DNA from: an uncultured archaeon
Lineage (GTDB): Archaea; Nanobdellota; Nanobdellia; Woesearchaeales; ARS49
Length of the DNA: 38,987 bases
Assembly (NCBI GenBank): GCA_902385765.1
Contig: CABMGU010000014.1
Location: 1-38,987, forward strand
Direction: 5' to 3'
Below, in pieces: positions 36,342-38,987 of this stretch. Made by a program: the position numbers and the translations under genes. Under the pieces are notes generated by a model. The model did not search any database. It had not been told where the DNA came from and worked only from the letters and a program-made list of their open reading frames with translations. Position 1 is the stretch's first letter. Each line of letters starts with the position of its first letter.

Positions 36342-36671
36342 TTATACGTAAGTTAAAACCAGCACGACTGCAATTCCTATTGCCAGTCCGAAGAGTATTT
36401 CTGTCATGGTGTGCTGTTTTCTTATGTGCACTGCGTCGTGCATTACGATTGCTGCGAGAACATAGGATATCGCTGCTGCCGGCGACATATATCCTTCCTG
36501 GATTGTCATTGCTGTCGCCAGTGCTCCTACGAGTGCTGAGTGTGAGCTCGGCATTCCTCCTACCTGCCAGAAGGCTGTTGTTTTTCTGCTGATGAGGATT
36601 TTTACTGACTGTGAAACCAGCCACGCTATGCCGATACTGAGTAAAATGTTCATATCTTTTATCAATTGCAA
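36342..36671 (-). CDS. DUF212 / divergent PAP2-family membrane protein, compact
   Basis: GGMPSSHSALVGALATAM and MHDAVHIRKQHTMTEILFG. Confidence 0.85.
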   Translation of the reverse strand: MQLIKDMNILLSIGIAWLVSQSVKILISRKTTAFWQVGGMPSSHSALVGALATAMTIQEGYMSPAAAISYVLAAIVMHDAVHIRKQHTMTEILFGLAIGIAVVLVLTYV

Positions 36672-36690
36672 TTCAGAATAAAAAGCTTAT

Positions 36691-36808
36691 CATACGCCAA
36701 CCGGGAATCCCTGAAGCTTGCATCGCAAGCGAGGGGGACAGGAGAAGCTCTGCTTCGACTGGATGTTCGATTCCCGTTTTAAATGCACAGCATACGCCAA
36801 CCGGGAAT
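36691..36808. repeat. 18-bp direct repeat of tRNA-Gly 3' end bracketing 82 bp (candidate att scar)
   Basis: CATACGCCAACCGGGAAT at 36691-36708 and 36791-36808. Confidence 0.9.
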
Positions 36809-36863
36809 TGAACCCGGGCGTCGACCTTGGGAAGGTCGCATCATACCGTTAGATCATTGGCGT
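36793..36863 (-). tRNA. tRNA-Gly (anticodon CCC)
   Basis: Cloverleaf: ACGCCAA acceptor paired with TTGGCGT, anticodon arm CGACC-TTCCCAA-GGTCG, T arm CCGGG-TTCAATT-CCCGG; CCA not encoded. Confidence 0.93.
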
Positions 36864-36895
36864 GCATTTCGTTTTTTTCTTTTTTGCTTAATACG

Positions 36896-36984
36896 TCGGA
36901 AATATACTGCTCGTATATATTATATTTCCGAGTGTCGGAAAGCTTTGCTTTCCGAGCATGCTCGGAAATGCAGTGCATTTCCGA
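36896..36984. repeat. Palindrome cluster B: six alternating TCGGAAA/TTTCCGA units
   Basis: 11-bp TCGGAAATATA/TATATTTCCGA; TCGGAAAG-CTTTG-CTTTCCGA; 20-bp palindrome TTTCCGAGCATGCTCGGAAA; TCGGAAATGCA-G-TGCATTTCCGA. Confidence 0.92.
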
Positions 36985-36991
36985 CACGTGC

Positions 36992-37067
36992 TCAAGAACC
37001 ACCGATCACATCCTATTCATCATGCACTGTCGTTACATGCCTCAGTCAATTGACTGGTGGTTCTTGA
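36992..37067. repeat. 12-bp inverted repeat with 52-nt spacer containing a 14-bp palindrome
   Basis: TCAAGAACCACC (36992-37003) / GGTGGTTCTTGA (37056-37067); CAGTCAATTGACTG 37043-37056. Confidence 0.85.
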
Positions 37068-37112
37068 CATATTCTTCGTCGCAACTTTCAACCAGTATAC
37101 ATTATAGTAACA

Positions 37113-37120
37113 TTTATATA
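37113..37120 (+). promoter_or_regulatory. Putative TATA box of the solenoid/zinc-finger/coiled-coil operon
   Basis: TTTATATA upstream of ATG 37175. Confidence 0.45.
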
Positions 37121-37174
37121 CCAGTTTATTCTGTTTTTAACTCACTGTTGAGTGTTATAAAGAGGTGTTGTGAT

Positions 37175-37915
37175 ATGGATGAGAGGATTCTGCAAAAGGT
37201 CGTTTCAAATGTTGCTGAGAATGTTAATGAGATTCGTCAGCGCGAGTCAAAGTTGTCGAATTTCAGGCGTATTCTTCCCGCTTTGATCGAGAAGGGATTT
37301 GAGAATACTAATTTGTCAATGTTTGATGAGGAGACAAGGGTTGCCTTGTTGAATGCTTTTGGTGATGAGTATGTCAGAAAGGGTCGTTTGCCTGAGGCAA
37401 TGAAAGTTTTCATTCTTGCTGGCAATCGTGCAAAACTCACAAATCTTGGTGAGGATTACGAAAAGGTTGGCTTGTTCACTAATGCAATTGAGTGTTACAG
37501 GCTTGCCGATAATACTGATAAGTTGCTGAAAGTCGGCAACAAGTGTTTGGAAGAGGGAAAAACAGGTGATGCGATTAGGGCTTTTCGTTCTATTAACGAT
37601 GTGGAACGACTTGTCCGCGTTGGAGAAGATTGCTTGAGAAAAGAGAAATACGACTATGCAATTGAGGTCTTCAGCGCAGTTAACAGCAAGCAAAAATTGG
37701 CCGAGGTCGGTGACAAGGCGTTGAGAGAGCGCCAGATTGGTTATGCTGCCAAGGCCTACGAGCTTGCTGGTGATGCTCAGCGTTTGTCTGCTTTGGGTGA
37801 TACCTGCCTGCGTGAGGGCTTGTTTGCCACTGCTTACAAATCTTACACGCTTGCCGGCAATATGATGATGGCTCAGTTTGTTAAGGAGAATTTCGGTTCG
37901 CAGTTTGCATTATGA
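37175..37915 (+). CDS. TPR-like alpha-solenoid repeat protein
   Basis: AGAGGTG Shine-Dalgarno then ATG (MDERILQKVV); repeated units LGEDYEKVGLFTNAIECYRLADNTDKL / VGNKCLEEGKTGDAIRAF / LGDTCLREGLFATAYKSYTLAG; upstream track ORF overlaps the tRNA. Confidence 0.8.
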   Translation: MDERILQKVVSNVAENVNEIRQRESKLSNFRRILPALIEKGFENTNLSMFDEETRVALLNAFGDEYVRKGRLPEAMKVFILAGNRAKLTNLGEDYEKVGLFTNAIECYRLADNTDKLLKVGNKCLEEGKTGDAIRAFRSINDVERLVRVGEDCLRKEKYDYAIEVFSAVNSKQKLAEVGDKALRERQIGYAAKAYELAGDAQRLSALGDTCLREGLFATAYKSYTLAGNMMMAQFVKENFGSQFAL

Positions 37916-38166
37916 TTAAGTGCGATAAACACAGGAAGGACCACGTTGGCGGTTGCATGTGGTGCGGTAAGAGATTGTGCGAGTTCTGTGTAGCGAAGCG
38001 CGAAGGCGCGAAACTGTATTGTGACAGGTGTGTTGGTATGCTTGGAAACATCAGGCGTGAGCCCTTGCCAAATGTCGGCAGGCAGCCTTTGCCTTCTGTT
38101 GGCAGGCGTTTTGTTATGAAGAATGGTTATCTCGAAATGGACGGTGAAATGCATGGACGTGTTTAA
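37912..38166 (+). CDS. Small zinc-finger (B-box-like) protein
   Basis: CDKHRKDHVGGCMWCGKRLCEFCVAKREGAKLYCDRC; ATG overlaps upstream stop. Confidence 0.75.
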   Translation: MIKCDKHRKDHVGGCMWCGKRLCEFCVAKREGAKLYCDRCVGMLGNIRREPLPNVGRQPLPSVGRRFVMKNGYLEMDGEMHGRV

Positions 38167-38596
38167 GCTTCAGAAGATTAATAGTTTGGCTAAAGAGTTG
38201 AGAAGTCATAATTTTGCTGATTCCAGCGATAGTGCTTTCCAGCAGGCAGAGCAGGTTTTTGAGCCTTCTGTTCAGCAGGTTGTTGTTGAGGAAAAGCCAG
38301 TCATTGCTCCGAGGATTGATGTTCTTTCTGAGAGGAAGTTTGAGATGCTTTTGGAGCAGAATAATAAGAGGTATGAGCAGGAGATTGGTTTGTTGCGTTC
38401 TGCTTTGGGAACTCTTGCTAATGAGATTGAATGCCTGAAGTCTGAGCTGAAAAAAATGTCAGAGCAGAATCCTAAGCCGAAAGAGCATCAGGAGCCTTTG
38501 AAGACAGAGGTTAAGCCAGAGCATCCTCGTCAGGGCAAGTTTACTTCAAGTGATGTTGACATTCAGAAGATGTTCTATTTTGGCGCAAAGCGTTAA
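38153..38596 (+). CDS. Coiled-coil hypothetical protein
   Basis: MDVFKLQKINSLAKELR...LGTLANEIECLKSELKKMSEQ; ATG at 38153 overlaps the zinc-finger gene. Confidence 0.7.
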   Translation: MDVFKLQKINSLAKELRSHNFADSSDSAFQQAEQVFEPSVQQVVVEEKPVIAPRIDVLSERKFEMLLEQNNKRYEQEIGLLRSALGTLANEIECLKSELKKMSEQNPKPKEHQEPLKTEVKPEHPRQGKFTSSDVDIQKMFYFGAKR

Positions 38597-38987
38597 TAGA
38601 AGTATAGGACTGCGAAAGTAAGTATTCCCCACGCGGTTATTGCTGTCATCATTCTCCAGTCTGTGAATACCAGTTCCGGGTGTCTTGCTATTTTGTTTCC
38701 TGTGGTTATGAAGCTTTCATATCTGAATATTGTGTAGAGCGCGATGGGCAGGTTGATGTAAAGAAGCGGGTGTTCTCCAAAAAATACAAAGAGAGTGTAG
38801 CAGACTACCAGTGCTGTTGTTGTTAGTGCGCTTAGTCTTGATACGATTTCTGGCGTGTATGACGCTAGAGTTTTTCTTTGGTAATTTGCTTTTTCTTGTA
38901 ACAGCATTACCTCGCTTCTTCTTTTTCCTAAAACCAGGAACAGTGCGAGGAAGAATACCCCTAATACGAGCCACGGGCTTACCCATA
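38593..38987 (-). CDS. UbiA-family prenyltransferase (decaprenyl-phosphate phosphoribosyltransferase-like), 5' part outside window
   Basis: Frame remains open upstream of 38907: WVSPWLVLGVFFLALFLVLGKRRSEVMLLQEKANYQRKTLASYTPEIVSRL. Confidence 0.75.
   Translation of the reverse strand, partial: WVSPWLVLGVFFLALFLVLGKRRSEVMLLQEKANYQRKTLASYTPEIVSRLSALTTTALVVCYTLFVFFGEHPLLYINLPIALYTIFRYESFITTGNKIARHPELVFTDWRMMTAITAWGILTFAVLYFY

Noticed and set aside
36691-36780. Second tRNA gene suggested by GTTCGATTCCCG and CCGGGAAT
   Set aside because: No acceptor, anticodon or T-stem pairing consistent with a cloverleaf; better explained as a duplicated tRNA 3' end plus insert.
36992-37067. Possible box C/D sRNA on the minus strand (CTGA and ATGATGA present)
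   Set aside because: Boxes are in the wrong order and no terminal C or D partner was found.
36827-37174. N-terminal 116 codons of the track ORF 36827..37915
   Set aside because: Overlaps the tRNA and palindrome cluster B; a Shine-Dalgarno and ATG at 37175 give a better start.
1-38987. CRISPR array, transposase, integrase or rRNA genes
   Set aside because: No regularly spaced direct repeats and no recognisable recombinase or rRNA sequence seen.

Overview
Archaeal chromosomal segment, probably from a small-genome DPANN-like lineage. That placement is inferred from a fused single-chain primase, PolD and compact operons. From left to right the window contains: PolD subunits DP1 (5'-truncated by the window edge) and DP2; two nucleoside-deoxyribosyltransferase-like genes around a NUDIX gene; DUF424; aIF2-beta; SpoIIM-like; an OB-fold gene; a Cys-rich membrane protein; MCM; TBP; DUF106 insertase; then a long minus-strand ribosomal protein operon (L3 through L15-secY, with aIF1). 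After it come an Lrp-like regulator, a compositionally discordant three-gene cassette (unknown ORF, HD phosphohydrolase, deoxyribosyltransferase-like), a fused PriS/PriL-CTD primase, a TOPRIM protein, a lipoprotein, HtpX, a Hef helicase/nuclease broken by one in-frame TAA, a degenerate site-2 protease, TraB, a PRC-barrel protein, DUF212, tRNA-Gly(CCC), an operon of TPR-like solenoid + zinc finger + coiled coil, and a UbiA-like gene cut by the right edge. The most interesting structure is non-coding: a family of 3'-UTR-positioned hairpins (GAATTTCTTCTCCCC...GGGGAGAAGAAATTC), two clusters of TCGGAAAT/ATTTCCGA palindromes with a compensatory base-pair change, an 18-bp duplication of the tRNA-Gly 3' end around an 82-bp palindromic insert, a structured leader before the L3 operon, and a symmetric shared TATA box between the primase and TOPRIM genes. 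Five of six convergent gene pairs overlap at their stop codons. No CRISPR array, transposase, rRNA or intein was seen. All product calls come from motif recognition without database searches.
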